Part shown: positions 1 to 5,385 of the stretch, piece by piece
Layout of the letters: each line of letters opens with the position of its first letter
How positions within the stretch are numbered: position 1 is the first letter of the stretch
DNA from: Gammaproteobacteria bacterium
Lineage (GTDB): Bacteria > Pseudomonadota > Gammaproteobacteria > PS1 > Pseudothioglobaceae
Assembly (NCBI GenBank): GCA_029937335.1
Contig: JAPYQD010000056.1
Span: 1 to 5,385 of the forward strand
Direction of reading: 5' to 3'
DNA length: 5,385 nucleotides
Program-made: the position numbers and the translations under genes
The notes under the pieces: generated by a model
What the model saw: the letters and a program-made list of their open reading frames with translations, nothing else
What the model was told of the DNA's origin: nothing
Databases searched by the model: none

Positions 1-2
1 TC

Positions 3-875
3 TACATTTATTATTCTAAGTTTGGTTTCCAACGTGTGGGTGATTTGGCTTGGGCAGCAGGTGATATGCAGGCTAAAGGCTTCTTGATCGGTGGTACAGC
101 AGGACGAACCACCTTAAATGGTGAAGGTTTGCAGCATCAAGATGGTGATTCACATTTGGTGGCTAATACCATTCCAAACTGTGTTTCTTACGATCCGACT
201 TATGCTTACGAATTAGCCGTTATTATTCGTAGTGGTTTATTTAGAATGTATGAAAAACATGAAAATATTTTCTATTACATTACCACCATGAATGAGCTCT
301 ACACACACCCTGAAATGCCAGCAGGCACGGAAGAGGGAATTATTAAAGGCATTTATCCATTGAAAGAAGTGGGTACTGGTGACAAGCAAGTGCAGTTAAT
401 GGGTTGTGGTACGATTTTAAGAGAAGTTGAAAAAGCCGCACAAATGCTTGCAGATGACTGGGGGGTTAAATCTAATATTTGGTCAGTGACCAGTTTTAAT
501 GAACTTACGCGCGAAGCACAAGCAATCGATCGAGTTAATCGTTTTAGTACAGACGAGCCAAAAATTCCTTATATTACTCAATGTTTAGCAGGCGCTAAAG
601 GTCCAGTGATTGCAACCACTGACTACATGCGTAACTATGCTGAGCAAGTGCGTAAGTACATTCCAGGTCGCTATGAAGTATTAGGCACGGATGGCTTTGG
701 TCGTTCTGATTCACGTGAGGCACTTAGGGACTTCTTTGAAGTTGATGCAAATTACGTGACTGTTGCCGCTCTTAAAGCTTTGGTTGACGAAGGTGAGATG
801 GACGGATCAGTTGTTGCACAAGCGATTGAAAAATACGGTATAAATATAGATAAGCCAAACCCAATGACGGTGTAG
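3..875 (+). CDS. aceE: Pyruvate dehydrogenase E1 component, C-terminal part (5' end outside window)
   Basis: This is the thiamine-diphosphate-dependent E1 subunit of the pyruvate dehydrogenase complex, which decarboxylates pyruvate and passes the acetyl group to lipoyl-E2 in the cytoplasm. The frame is open from base 3 and ends at TAG 873-875, giving 290 codons. That is about the last third of the roughly 887-residue homodimeric E1 typical of gammaproteobacteria. Recalled alignment to E. coli AceE is nearly collinear: window residue 4 (Tyr) matches Tyr599, and Glu41 and His45 in NGEGLQH match Glu636 and His640 of the active site. Other family blocks are FGFQRVGDLAWAAGD (7-21), TIPNCVSYDPTYAYE, YYITTMNE and GTDGFGRSDSRE near the C terminus. 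A GTG at 36 is an internal Val codon, not a start. The HopJ-family gene follows after 26 nt on the same strand; aceF does not follow. No truncation or frameshift is visible. The assignment is very secure. Confidence 0.97.
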   Translation, partial: YIYYSKFGFQRVGDLAWAAGDMQAKGFLIGGTAGRTTLNGEGLQHQDGDSHLVANTIPNCVSYDPTYAYELAVIIRSGLFRMYEKHENIFYYITTMNELYTHPEMPAGTEEGIIKGIYPLKEVGTGDKQVQLMGCGTILREVEKAAQMLADDWGVKSNIWSVTSFNELTREAQAIDRVNRFSTDEPKIPYITQCLAGAKGPVIATTDYMRNYAEQVRKYIPGRYEVLGTDGFGRSDSREALRDFFEVDANYVTVAALKALVDEGEMDGSVVAQAIEKYGINIDKPNPMTV

Positions 876-891
876 GGATAATTCTTAAATA

Positions 892-896
892 GGGGG
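892..896 (+). promoter_or_regulatory. Ribosome binding site of the HopJ-family gene
   Basis: A run of five G bases in AGGGGGAAAG lies 5 nt before the ATG at 902. A second in-frame ATG at 908 would be 11 nt away. The spacing favours 902 as the start, although the two differ by only two residues. Confidence 0.6.
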
Positions 897-901
897 AAAG
901 A

Positions 902-1246
902 ATGACAATGACACAAGAAGAATATTTAGAAACACTAAGATCAGGTGCGAGAATGAAGTTTGAGGACTTAATTGCACTGATTGACGATGATTACAACTAC
1001 ACGCCAGCATCATTTACCAATGGTGAAGTTGAAAATACTGCCGATGAAAACCAAGGTAGTGCTAAGTTATTTTGTTTTGCTGCCATTCATCAGCTCTCAC
1101 AACTAGAGACACTACATTGTTTTGGTCAATATTACCAAGATGTACTGAATACACCTGAGAGTGATTCTCATGGAAATATTCGTAATTTTATGACTTATGG
1201 TTGGGAAGGGCTAAAGTTTGAATCCCCTGTTTTAGATAGAAGGTAA
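902..1246 (+). CDS. HopJ (HopPmaJ) type III effector-family protein, function unknown
   Basis: The 114-residue protein has the full length and pattern of the HopJ family, named after a Pseudomonas syringae type III effector but widespread in bacteria that are not pathogens. Family blocks visible here are an acidic N-terminal helix ending near Asp28-Asp30, Y31-x-YTPASFTNG (31-41), an N-x-G-S step followed by KLFCFA (50-60), CFGQYYQD (73-80), and the C-terminal H90-x-NIRNFMTYGW (92-101). There is no signal peptide or membrane segment, so a cytoplasmic location is likely. It starts 26 nt after the aceE stop on the same strand with no terminator between them, so it is probably on the aceE transcript. 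No secretion-system gene is nearby, so the word effector should not be read as a function here. Its molecular role is unknown, and a housekeeping role is inferred only from context. Confidence 0.85.
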   Translation: MTMTQEEYLETLRSGARMKFEDLIALIDDDYNYTPASFTNGEVENTADENQGSAKLFCFAAIHQLSQLETLHCFGQYYQDVLNTPESDSHGNIRNFMTYGWEGLKFESPVLDRR

Positions 1247-1251
1247 TACCG

Positions 1252-1458
1252 CTAATAATGTGGCGGTCGATCATTGGTTATCTGGGCGCCAGATTCTGAG
1301 TTATCTTTAAGCTGATCTATTTTTCCTGATAAATGTTTGATCATTTCTTCTAATTCATCAATTTTTTGCATTTGACGAAAGACAACTTTGTTAAGCTCTT
1401 CGATTGTGTGATCAAGAAAGGCAAATTTTTCTTCTAGCTCGATTAGTTTTTCACTCAT
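1252..1458 (-). CDS. slyX: SlyX family protein
   Basis: This 68-residue protein matches SlyX in length (about 70 residues) and layout. A heptad-rich, highly charged coiled coil covers about residues 3-51 and contains TIEELN (18-23), which is also present in E. coli SlyX. A short polar linker follows, and the protein ends in the family's signature PPHY (65-68). SlyX has no established biochemical function; the name comes from its position next to slyD in E. coli. The ATG at 1458 overlaps the TGA of the upstream transporter gene in a 4-nt ATGA, and an AAAGG lies 7 nt before it inside the transporter's last codons, so translation is probably coupled. The stop (TAG, 1252-1254) lies 5 nt from the convergent HopJ-family gene. 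Neither slyD nor an FKBP-type isomerase is in view. Identity is secure; role is unknown. Confidence 0.92.
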   Translation of the reverse strand: MSEKLIELEEKFAFLDHTIEELNKVVFRQMQKIDELEEMIKHLSGKIDQLKDNSESGAQITNDRPPHY

Positions 1459-2330
1459 ACTTTATCCTTTGTAAATTTACCACCATATTCGTAATAACTC
1501 AATCCGATTAGTACAAGAATGATACCGCTTAGTTGGGTGCTTGTTAGGGTTTCATTATTAAGGTTTGCACCTAGTAGTAATGCAAATATCGGCGTAATGA
1601 GTGGCACAATGCCCACCACCCTTACACTGGTATGTCGAATTAAATAGTAGTACGACATAAAGCCAATCACCGAGCCGAATAGTGCTAAATAACCAATAGA
1701 TAAGGCGGCTTTAAATGTTGTCGTTGGGATAACGCCTTCGGTCAAAGCCCAGCTTAAAATAAACAATGGCACACTGACAATAAGTGCGCCAGTGGTGGTT
1801 TCTAGTGCAGAAATAGAAGCGTTAACTTGTTTAAGTTTAACTGATATGAAGGCTTGAAAAGCCATTGCAAAAGTAACAGCTAACAGGCCCGTTATCATTT
1901 CAGTTGAAATACTTAATGTTTGCTTAAAGATAACAATCAGTCCAATTAAACCCAGTAATAATCCTGCTATTTTATGAAATTTAAAGAAAGACTCTTTGAG
2001 TAGTAGTAAAGCAAATATGCCAGTAATAATAGGGGTTAGTCCAAACACAATAGAAATAATACCTGAAGGAACTGTTTGCGATGAATAGTACACCAAGCTC
2101 ATGGTGGTAAAGATGCCCATTCCTGCGTAAAAATAATTATTGATGGCAAGTTTACTGGTGTTTAATTTTTGTTTTTTAATCCACAATAGTAACAAACAAA
2201 TCATTAGCCCAATTAGCATTCTAGAGGCAACAGCAAAATTAAAATCTGAGCCTAGTGTTGACCACACGATGGCAAGTGGTGTGGTTGACCAAATGGCAAC
2301 AACGGATAGAAAGACTAAGTAGATTGGCAT
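1455..2330 (-). CDS. EamA/DMT-superfamily inner-membrane transporter
   Basis: The 291-residue protein is a 10-helix drug/metabolite transporter built of two EamA repeats. Hydrophobic segments lie roughly at residues 3-23, 33-51, 65-85, 89-111, 119-137, 146-164, 177-197, 208-230, 236-256 and 265-281. The family-typical end of repeat one is GLTPIITGIFALLLLKES (97-114), and its counterpart in repeat two is VPLITPIFALLLG (242-254) followed by Glu260. The substrate cannot be told from sequence; relatives export amino acids, nucleosides or other metabolites. I chose the ATG at 2330 because it sits just before helix 1. The open frame extends to a GTG at 2381, but that lies inside the pnp terminator hairpin. 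No Shine-Dalgarno sits at normal distance: the nearest, GAGGAA, is 22 nt upstream. The gene is followed by slyX with a 4-nt overlap. Family assignment is firm; the exact start is moderately certain. Confidence 0.9.
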   Translation of the reverse strand: MPIYLVFLSVVAIWSTTPLAIVWSTLGSDFNFAVASRMLIGLMICLLLLWIKKQKLNTSKLAINNYFYAGMGIFTTMSLVYYSSQTVPSGIISIVFGLTPIITGIFALLLLKESFFKFHKIAGLLLGLIGLIVIFKQTLSISTEMITGLLAVTFAMAFQAFISVKLKQVNASISALETTTGALIVSVPLFILSWALTEGVIPTTTFKAALSIGYLALFGSVIGFMSYYYLIRHTSVRVVGIVPLITPIFALLLGANLNNETLTSTQLSGIILVLIGLSYYEYGGKFTKDKV

Positions 2331-2365
2331 AATTAGAAGATTAAATAAGAAGTTCCTCGATAGAT

Positions 2366-2396
2366 AAAACAAAAAAGCCACCGTTAAGGTGGCTTT
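2366..2396 (-). terminator. Intrinsic terminator of pnp
   Basis: Read on the minus strand, AAAGCCACC (2396-2388), a 5-nt loop TTAAC and GGTGGCTTT (2382-2374) form a perfect 9-bp stem. The T tract TTTTTTGTTTT (2376-2366) overlaps the 3' arm. The hairpin begins 23 nt after the pnp stop codon. It ends 35 nt before the transporter ATG, so it should separate pnp transcription from the transporter/slyX pair. The plus-strand reading has a poorer T run (CTTTAGTTT) and no gene pointing at it. Confidence 0.92.
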
Positions 2397-2419
2397 AGTT
2401 TAGAGTATTAATCAGATGA

Positions 2420-4513
2420 TTATTTATCTAAAAGTGCTTTACGAGATAACTTGATACGGCCTCTGTCCAAACCTAATACTTTAACCTCGATTTCATCACC
2501 TTCTTTTAAGTGATCTTCTACTTTTTCAACACGCTCGTGAGCGATTTCAGAAATATGTAACAAGCCATCTTGATTAGGCATGATGTTAACAAAGGCGCCA
2601 AACTCAACAATTTTCATCACTGTACCTGCGTAGACTTTATCCACTTCAGGTGAAGCAGTAATTTCTTTAACCATTTGTACGGCTTTATCAAAAGCTTCTT
2701 GATTGCCAGCAAAAATATTAACATTGCCCTTATCATCAACATCAACATTAGCACCAGAAGTTGAAATAATGCCTTTAATGGTCTCTCCACCTTTACCAAT
2801 TAGATCACGGATTTTGTCTGTGTTAATTTTGATAACGGCTGTTTTAGGTGCATTTTTGCTTGAAGTGTTTGTCTCGCAAATAACTTGGTTCATTTGACCC
2901 AAGATATTGAGTCTTGCTTCTTTTGCTTGTTTTAATGCGATTTCCATAATCTCTCTGGTAATGCCCTGAATCTTGATATCCATTTGTAAAGCGTTAACGC
3001 CACGAGAAGTACCTGCTACTTTAAAGTCCATATCGCCTAGATGATCTTCATCACCTAAGATATCAGTTAATACGGTAAACCTATCGCCTTCTTTAACTAA
3101 GCCCATGGCAATACCAGCAATCGGCGCCTTGATTGGTACGCCAGCATCCATTAATGATAGTGACGAACCACACACACTAGCCATTGATGAAGAGCCGTTA
3201 GATTCTGTAATTTCAGAAACCACACGAACCGTATATGGAAACTCTTCAATTGTTGGAAGACAGGCGGCAATACCACGACGTGCTAAACGACCATGGCCAA
3301 TTTCACGACGACCTGCACCACCCATACGACCTGTTTCACCTACAGAGTATGGTGGGAAGTTGTAATGTAATAAGAAGTAGTCATTTTGACGTTCAGAAGA
3401 TTCTAATTTTTCAATTAACTGCGCTTCACGCTTAGAGCCTAGTGTTGTTACCACTAATGCTTGCGTTTCACCACGAGTAAATAGTGCAGAGCCATGCGTG
3501 TTTTCCAACACACCGGTTTCAATTTTTAATTCACGTACTGTGTTATTGTCACGGCCATCAATACGTGGCTCGTTGCTTAAAATGCGCTCACGTACCGTTG
3601 ATTTTTCAACTTTCTTAAAGTATTTAGAGACTTCTTCAGCTGAATGACCATCTTCATCATCACTGACTAACGCTTCAAGTGCAGCAGTTTTAATTTCACC
3701 TACTTTAGCGTAGCGATTCATCTTTTCTTTGATTTGGTAAGCATCATTAATTTGTGCACCGAATTGTGACTGAATGTCACCCAATAAAGCTTCATTCGTT
3801 GCTGGCGCTTGCCAATCCCATTGCTCAGTGCCAACTTCGGTAGCAAACTCAGCAATGTTAGTGATCGCTACTTGGAATTGTTCATGTGCGTACATTACCG
3901 CACCCAACATAACATCTTCAGATAATTCAGATGCTTCTGATTCAACCATTAATACTGCCTCGTCTGTACCGGCAACGACCATATCTAAATCTGAATTTTT
4001 TAGTTCAGAGTAGGTTGGATTAAGTGTGTATTGACCTTCTGTGTAGCCTACTCTGGCGCCACCAATAGGGCCATTAAAAGGAATACCAGAGATTGAAAGT
4101 GCTGCTGATACACCTAGCATTGCAATCATATCTGGGTCGACTTCAGAATTAGCTGAAATTACGGTAATGATAACTTGTACTTCATTAACGAAACCAGCAG
4201 GAAACAAAGGTCGAATAGGGCGGTCAATTAAACGACATGTCAGGGTTTCTTTCTCAGTCGCTCTTGCTTCACGCTTTAAAAATCCACCAGGGATCTTACC
4301 AGCAGCGTAAGTTTTTTCAACATAGTCTACTGATAGTGGAAAGAAGTCTTGACCAGGCTGTGTTTCTTTAGAGGCAACCACAGTCACCAATACTTGTGTG
4401 TCATCCATACTTGCTAGTACAGCTCCGTGTGCTTGTCTGGCGATACGACCAGTTTCTAAAGTGATTGTGTGTTTGCCCATGGCAAAGCTTTTTGTAACGA
4501 TATTCATTTCCAT
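2420..4513 (-). CDS. pnp: Polyribonucleotide nucleotidyltransferase (PNPase), complete
   Basis: PNPase is a homotrimeric 3'-to-5' phosphorolytic exoribonuclease that degrades mRNA with phosphate and releases nucleoside diphosphates. The 697 residues show the full domain order: RNase PH-like 1 (about 10-145), an alpha-helical linker (about 240-310), RNase PH-like 2 (about 318-550), KH (about 557-617) and S1 (about 624-691). Visible motifs are FFPLSVDY (57-64), RLIDRPIRPLFP (94-105), NGSSSMASVCG for phosphate binding (439-449) and LGDEDHLGDMDF (486-497). Asp488 and Asp494 correspond to the E. coli catalytic metal ligands Asp486 and Asp492. The KH GxxG loop is IGKGG (572-576), and the S1 core is GAFVNIMPNQDGLLHIS (639-655). 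The protein stops just after S1 and lacks most of the tail found in the 711-residue E. coli protein. The ATG at 4513 has GGAGG 7 nt upstream. rpsO is not directly upstream; a strong terminator follows. Confidence 0.98.
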   Translation of the reverse strand: MEMNIVTKSFAMGKHTITLETGRIARQAHGAVLASMDDTQVLVTVVASKETQPGQDFFPLSVDYVEKTYAAGKIPGGFLKREARATEKETLTCRLIDRPIRPLFPAGFVNEVQVIITVISANSEVDPDMIAMLGVSAALSISGIPFNGPIGGARVGYTEGQYTLNPTYSELKNSDLDMVVAGTDEAVLMVESEASELSEDVMLGAVMYAHEQFQVAITNIAEFATEVGTEQWDWQAPATNEALLGDIQSQFGAQINDAYQIKEKMNRYAKVGEIKTAALEALVSDDEDGHSAEEVSKYFKKVEKSTVRERILSNEPRIDGRDNNTVRELKIETGVLENTHGSALFTRGETQALVVTTLGSKREAQLIEKLESSERQNDYFLLHYNFPPYSVGETGRMGGAGRREIGHGRLARRGIAACLPTIEEFPYTVRVVSEITESNGSSSMASVCGSSLSLMDAGVPIKAPIAGIAMGLVKEGDRFTVLTDILGDEDHLGDMDFKVAGTSRGVNALQMDIKIQGITREIMEIALKQAKEARLNILGQMNQVICETNTSSKNAPKTAVIKINTDKIRDLIGKGGETIKGIISTSGANVDVDDKGNVNIFAGNQEAFDKAVQMVKEITASPEVDKVYAGTVMKIVEFGAFVNIMPNQDGLLHISEIAHERVEKVEDHLKEGDEIEVKVLGLDRGRIKLSRKALLDK

Positions 4514-4520
4514 GAAAAAT

Positions 4521-4525
4521 CCTCC
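4521..4525 (-). promoter_or_regulatory. pnp ribosome binding site
   Basis: A perfect GGAGG on the minus strand lies 7 nt before the ATG at 4513 and 13 nt before the next in-frame ATG (codon 3). This selects the first ATG. Alignment of the N terminus with E. coli PNPase does not separate the two choices, so the spacing is the deciding evidence. Confidence 0.85.
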
Positions 4526-4558
4526 GTAAGATAAATAGGCAACTCTTCACGTAGTAAG

Positions 4559-4570
4559 TTTTGACTATTG
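4559..4570. repeat. 12-nt direct repeat, copy 1 (in pnp leader)
   Basis: TTTTGACTATTG occurs here and again, identically and in the same orientation, at 4627-4638, with 68 bp between starts. It overlaps the possible pnp -10 element. Flanking bases do not match beyond the 12 nt. It may be a protein binding site, a remnant of a small duplication, or chance in AT-rich DNA. Confidence 0.5.
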
Positions 4571-4572
4571 TA
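4567..4572 (-). promoter_or_regulatory. Possible pnp promoter -10 element (weak)
   Basis: On the minus strand this is TACAAT, five of six matches to the sigma-70 -10 consensus, placed to give a pnp leader of roughly 47 nt. I find no matching TTGACA-like -35 at 16-18 nt and no TG extension. A second candidate, TATAAA at 4580-4575, also lacks a -35. Transcription of pnp could instead begin further upstream or read through from roxA. Confidence 0.25.
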
Positions 4573-4626
4573 GGTTTATAAAAGACGTTCCATGATTTGA
4601 ATTGGATAAGCTTTATTTGAAACACA

Positions 4627-4638
4627 TTTTGACTATTG
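4627..4638. repeat. 12-nt direct repeat, copy 2 (in roxA-pnp gap)
   Basis: This is the second exact copy of TTTTGACTATTG, in the same orientation as the copy at 4559-4570. It lies nearer to roxA, upstream of the putative pnp promoter. Confidence 0.5.
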
Positions 4639-4658
4639 CAAAATACGTTTGAGATAAA

Positions 4659-4679
4659 ACTTAAGGCAGAAATTTAAGT
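4659..4679 (-). terminator. Weak inverted repeat downstream of roxA, doubtful terminator
   Basis: On the minus strand ACTTAA, a 9-nt loop and TTAAGT form a 6-bp stem followed by TTTAT. It begins 28 nt after the roxA stop, where a terminator could be expected. The stem has a single G-C pair and the T run is short, so it is probably inefficient and some roxA transcription may continue into pnp. Confidence 0.2.
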
Positions 4680-4707
4680 CATAAAACGAGAGTTATTATC
4701 CCTAAAA

Positions 4708-5385
4708 TCAATCAATTATGACGACTAAATTTTTCCTAAACAGATGGGTTGTTAATTCTGGATATTGAGTAGCATCAAGACTTCGCTGATTGCAAAAACG
4801 GATTAAAGATTTTGTATTAAATGCTTGCGTGTCAAACTGCTCACCATTAATAAACACTTTAAGTGTTTCACCCCCTAAAAGATAGGCAATGTTACAACTA
4901 GGGTGTAATTGATAGTGTGCGTTTTTATCAAATTCATCAACTTCAAAGTGCTGTAATAATTGTACATCTAGCATATCTAATCGGGTCACAAAGCAAGCAA
5001 ATTCTTCTGCATTAATACTAAGTATTTTTTGTGCTTGATTAATAGCTGAGCTAGGTATCAATGCTGGTGTATTTTGGCTATGCCAAACAGGGTCTTGATA
5101 GTATTGATTTTTATTCTTAGATTTCTGATCGATCGATTCATATAATTCTTCGGCTGAATAAGCGCGATAACCAAACGATAAAGTGGTGCATTCATCATCT
5201 AAACTGACTCCATGATGCGCCACTTTTGGCGGTATATAAAGCACATCTCCTGGCTCTACGTCCCACACTTGCTCGGTCTCAAAGACATTCATGATTCTAA
5301 GTGGCACTTCATTCAGATAATTATCTAATTCACAATTTTTGCTGCTAATATGCCAACGACGCCTACCACTGCCTTGTAGTAAGAA
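4708..5385 (-). CDS. roxA: RoxA/YcfD-type 50S ribosomal protein L16 arginine hydroxylase, C-terminal part (5' end outside window)
   Basis: RoxA is a JmjC/cupin Fe(II)- and 2-oxoglutarate-dependent oxygenase; the E. coli enzyme hydroxylates Arg81 of ribosomal protein L16. The frame is open to the window edge, giving 225 codons before the TGA at 4710-4708, against about 240 for the matching part of the 373-residue E. coli protein. The first visible block, QGSGRRRW (4-11), follows directly after the HxD metal motif, which is beyond the edge. Arg9 corresponds to the 2-oxoglutarate-binding Arg140. PGDVLYIPPKVAHHG (45-59) carries the distal metal ligand His57, the counterpart of His187. NQYYQDP (93-99) matches the conserved NYYSDP region, and the remainder is the dimerisation and winged-helix region with FINGEQFD (178-185). 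A GTG at 5307 is an internal codon, not a start. The gene lies 194 nt upstream of pnp on the same strand. Family is secure; the L16 substrate is inferred by homology. Confidence 0.88.
   Translation of the reverse strand, partial: FLLQGSGRRRWHISSKNCELDNYLNEVPLRIMNVFETEQVWDVEPGDVLYIPPKVAHHGVSLDDECTTLSFGYRAYSAEELYESIDQKSKNKNQYYQDPVWHSQNTPALIPSSAINQAQKILSINAEEFACFVTRLDMLDVQLLQHFEVDEFDKNAHYQLHPSCNIAYLLGGETLKVFINGEQFDTQAFNTKSLIRFCNQRSLDATQYPELTTHLFRKNLVVIID

Noticed and set aside
1280..1294. Hairpin ATCTGG-GCG-CCAGAT as a terminator for the HopJ-family gene
   Set aside because: The stem is perfect but short, lies inside the slyX coding region and is not followed by a T tract on either strand.
2140..2322. 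60-residue plus-strand open frame opposite the transporter N terminus
   Set aside because: It is antisense to helices 1-3 of the transporter, with no independent coding evidence.
2617..2897. Open frames of 60 (minus) and 64 (plus) residues in the KH/S1 part of pnp
   Set aside because: Both are out of frame with an intact, conserved KH and S1 region; the apparent hydrophobic stretch comes from frame-shifted reading.
3105..3435. Plus-strand open frames of 86 and 66 residues opposite pnp
   Set aside because: They lie antisense to the highly conserved second RNase PH domain of PNPase, with composition reflecting the complementary codons and no family resemblance.
3774..4013. 79-residue plus-strand open frame opposite pnp
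   Set aside because: It is antisense to the PNPase coding sequence, Ser/Thr/Ala-rich as expected from reverse reading, with no ribosome binding site or known domain.
4401..4625. 74-residue minus-strand open frame overlapping the pnp start
   Set aside because: It runs out of frame through the first part of pnp and across its ribosome binding site, has no recognisable domain and no good Shine-Dalgarno; it is a shadow frame.
4629..4658. Plus-strand TTGACT and GATAAA resembling a promoter pointing into the 3' end of roxA
   Set aside because: Spacing is 18 nt, the -10 has only four matches, and no plus-strand gene or small RNA candidate follows; AT-rich sequence gives such matches easily.

Overview
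The window looks like an ordinary chromosomal segment of an AT-rich gammaproteobacterium (about 40% G+C by eye). The evidence is the combination of a homodimer-type pyruvate dehydrogenase AceE, a SlyX protein ending in PPHY, a RoxA/YcfD-type ribosomal oxygenase and a gammaproteobacterial-type PNPase. A marine SUP05/Thioglobus-like lineage would fit the base composition, but the sequence alone does not settle the genus.

Layout from left to right. (1) The plus strand carries the last 290 codons of aceE (3-875) and, after a 26-nt gap, a small HopJ-family gene (902-1246). (2) Only 5 nt separate the HopJ stop from the convergent minus-strand gene slyX (1252-1458). slyX overlaps the upstream EamA-type drug/metabolite transporter gene (1455-2330) by 4 nt (ATGA), so these two form a coupled pair. 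(3) Next on the minus strand is pnp (2420-4513), encoding complete polynucleotide phosphorylase, followed by a strong intrinsic terminator (2366-2396) that separates it from the transporter gene. (4) A 194-nt non-coding stretch (4514-4707) holds the pnp ribosome binding site, a possible promoter, a 12-nt direct repeat and a weak inverted repeat. (5) The right end is the C-terminal 225 codons of a RoxA-type JmjC/cupin oxygenase, cut by the window edge.

Themes: aceE is central carbon metabolism (pyruvate to acetyl-CoA). pnp is RNA turnover and roxA is ribosomal protein hydroxylation. The transporter/slyX pair and the HopJ-family gene have no assignable substrate or role. Local gene order departs from the E. 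coli pattern in two places: aceE is not followed directly by aceF, and pnp is not preceded directly by rpsO. I see no mobile element, CRISPR array, tRNA, rRNA or integration site, and no convincing undescribed system. The findings are modest contextual observations.
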